A stretch of 34,169 nt of DNA from Alphaproteobacteria bacterium (GTDB lineage Bacteria > Pseudomonadota > Alphaproteobacteria > Micavibrionales > Micavibrionaceae). Shown here one piece after another: positions 33,368 to 34,169 of the stretch. The DNA lies in the NCBI GenBank assembly GCA_020442385.1, contig JAGRKE010000015.1:1-34169 (forward strand), read 5' to 3'. The position numbers and the translations under genes were made by a program. The notes under the pieces are model-generated. The model saw only the letters and a list, made by a program, of their open reading frames with translations, made no database searches and had not been told where the DNA came from. Each line of letters opens with the position of its first letter. The stretch's first letter is position 1.

Positions 33368-34159
33368 TTAGTCGTTAAGCGCTTTGGAGAGCGCTTTGAC
33401 CTGCGTTTCAATGGTTTCGACAAGGGTGTCTTGGGCCAGCCCCTTGGCCATATTTTGCACAATCGCCGATCCGACCACCACGCCATCTGCGATTTTGGCC
33501 ATGTTTTTAGCATCCTGCGGGGTTTTTACGCCAAAGCCGATGGCCACCGGCAGGGGTGTACGTGTTTTAATATGCTCAATATGCGGCCTTATAGCGCCGA
33601 TGTCGGCTTGCGCCGTGCCCGTTACCCCGGTGATGGAGACGTAATAGAGAAACCCGCTCGCCCCCTCCAGCAGTTTTTCAAGGCGTGCCTCGTCGGTTGT
33701 GGGGGTAATTAATCGAATTAAATCAATATTTTGGCTTTGCGCAGCGGCGCGCAGATCCGCATCTTCTTCGGGCGGCAGATCAACGATAATCAGGCCATCC
33801 ACGCCCGCGTCGGCGGCGTCTTTTGCAAAGTTATCAAAGCCATAGACGAAAAGCGGATTGGCATAGCCCATGAGAACAAGCGGCGTTTCATCATTGTTTT
33901 TGCGGAATTCTCTTACCATTTCAAGGGTTTGCGCCATATTCGCTCCGGCGGCTAAGGCGCGCTCGCTGGCATGTTGGATGGCCGGGCCGTCGGCGGCCGG
34001 GTCGGTAAAGGGCATGCCGAGCTCGATAATATCCGCGCCCGCGCCGGGCAGGCTTTTTAAAACCGCTAAACTTTGGTCACGGTCCGGATCGCCAGCCGTG
34101 ATAAAGGTGATCAGGGCCGGGCGGTTCAATGTTTCAAAAATTTTCTCAATTCGGCTCAT
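33368..34159 (-). CDS. trpA: tryptophan synthase alpha chain
   Basis: Cleaves indole-3-glycerol phosphate to indole and glyceraldehyde-3-phosphate, passing indole to TrpB. 263 residues, close to the usual 265-270. The catalytic acids are Glu46 (IIELGMPFTDP) and Asp57 (AADGPAIQHA), matching Glu49 and Asp60 of the enteric enzyme; LMGYANPLFVYGFDNFAKDAADAGVDGLIIVDLPPEE, YYVSITGVTG, PVAIGFGVKTPQDA and DGVVVGSAIV complete the barrel. The ATG is only 10 bases from the window edge, so the partner trpB, usually just upstream, is not visible. In relatives accD follows on the same strand, but here the AT-rich gene intervenes. Confidence 0.97.
   Translation of the reverse strand: MSRIEKIFETLNRPALITFITAGDPDRDQSLAVLKSLPGAGADIIELGMPFTDPAADGPAIQHASERALAAGANMAQTLEMVREFRKNNDETPLVLMGYANPLFVYGFDNFAKDAADAGVDGLIIVDLPPEEDADLRAAAQSQNIDLIRLITPTTDEARLEKLLEGASGFLYYVSITGVTGTAQADIGAIRPHIEHIKTRTPLPVAIGFGVKTPQDAKNMAKIADGVVVGSAIVQNMAKGLAQDTLVETIETQVKALSKALND
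33557..33568 (+). repeat. dispersed word TGTACGTSTTTT, exact copy in trpA
   Basis: TGTACGTGTTTT inside trpA, encoding Lys-Thr-Arg-Thr on the coding strand. Near copies lie at 20225-20236 (murU, one mismatch) and 27928-27939 (chvG, one mismatch). Confidence 0.5.
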
Positions 34160-34169
34160 TTTTTCAATC

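Overview
This window comes from the chromosome of an alphaproteobacterium with a middling GC content. The evidence is a DivL-type tyrosine pseudo-kinase beside tsaE and ahcY, a folC-chvI-chvG-rapZ chain, an AddAB (not RecBCD) recombination operon, and a trpA/accD/folC order typical of the class. I cannot name the genus. Several AT-rich orphan genes between the housekeeping blocks, two of them effector-like, would fit a lineage living in close contact with other cells, such as a Micavibrio-like epibiont. That is only a guess.

Layout. 1-9080 (+) is a surface/secretion block: the 3' end of an acidic protein, a 967-residue exported barrel-like protein behind a promoter with an inverted repeat, a terminator, then a complete type I secretion system (TolC-like channel, LssB/LapB-like ABC exporter, HlyD-like adaptor). 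9094-10116 (-) is an AT-rich HExxH protein. 10231-12811 (+) holds thrS and infC; infC starts at AUU. A bidirectional terminator separates infC from trxA (-). 13316-20869 (-) is tsaE, a murU-like nucleotidyltransferase, addB and addA, almost without gaps. A small secreted cysteine-containing protein diverges at 20975 (+). 21426-23780 (-) is divL, followed upstream by a GDPD-family gene and ahcY. 26235-26724 (+) has two small orphan ORFs. 26725-31289 (-) is folC, chvI, chvG and rapZ, three of whose four junctions overlap or couple. 31296-32372 (-) is accD. 32458-33363 (+) is an AT-rich putative toxin-like glycosyltransferase, and 33368-34159 (-) is trpA.

The housekeeping genes cover translation (thrS, infC, tsaE), recombination (addAB), redox (trxA), methyl cycle (ahcY), folate, fatty-acid and tryptophan synthesis, wall recycling (murU), and two signalling hubs (DivL for the CtrA cell-cycle pathway, ChvGI for the envelope). 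No tRNA, rRNA, insertion sequence or CRISPR array was seen, and no gap between genes exceeds 300 bases.

The best candidates for something undescribed are a dispersed DNA word (TGTACGTSTTTT) that recurs in unrelated coding sequences in all three reading frames, the putative glycosyltransferase and HExxH genes placed at operon borders, and the large barrel-plus-tail protein next to the secretion system.
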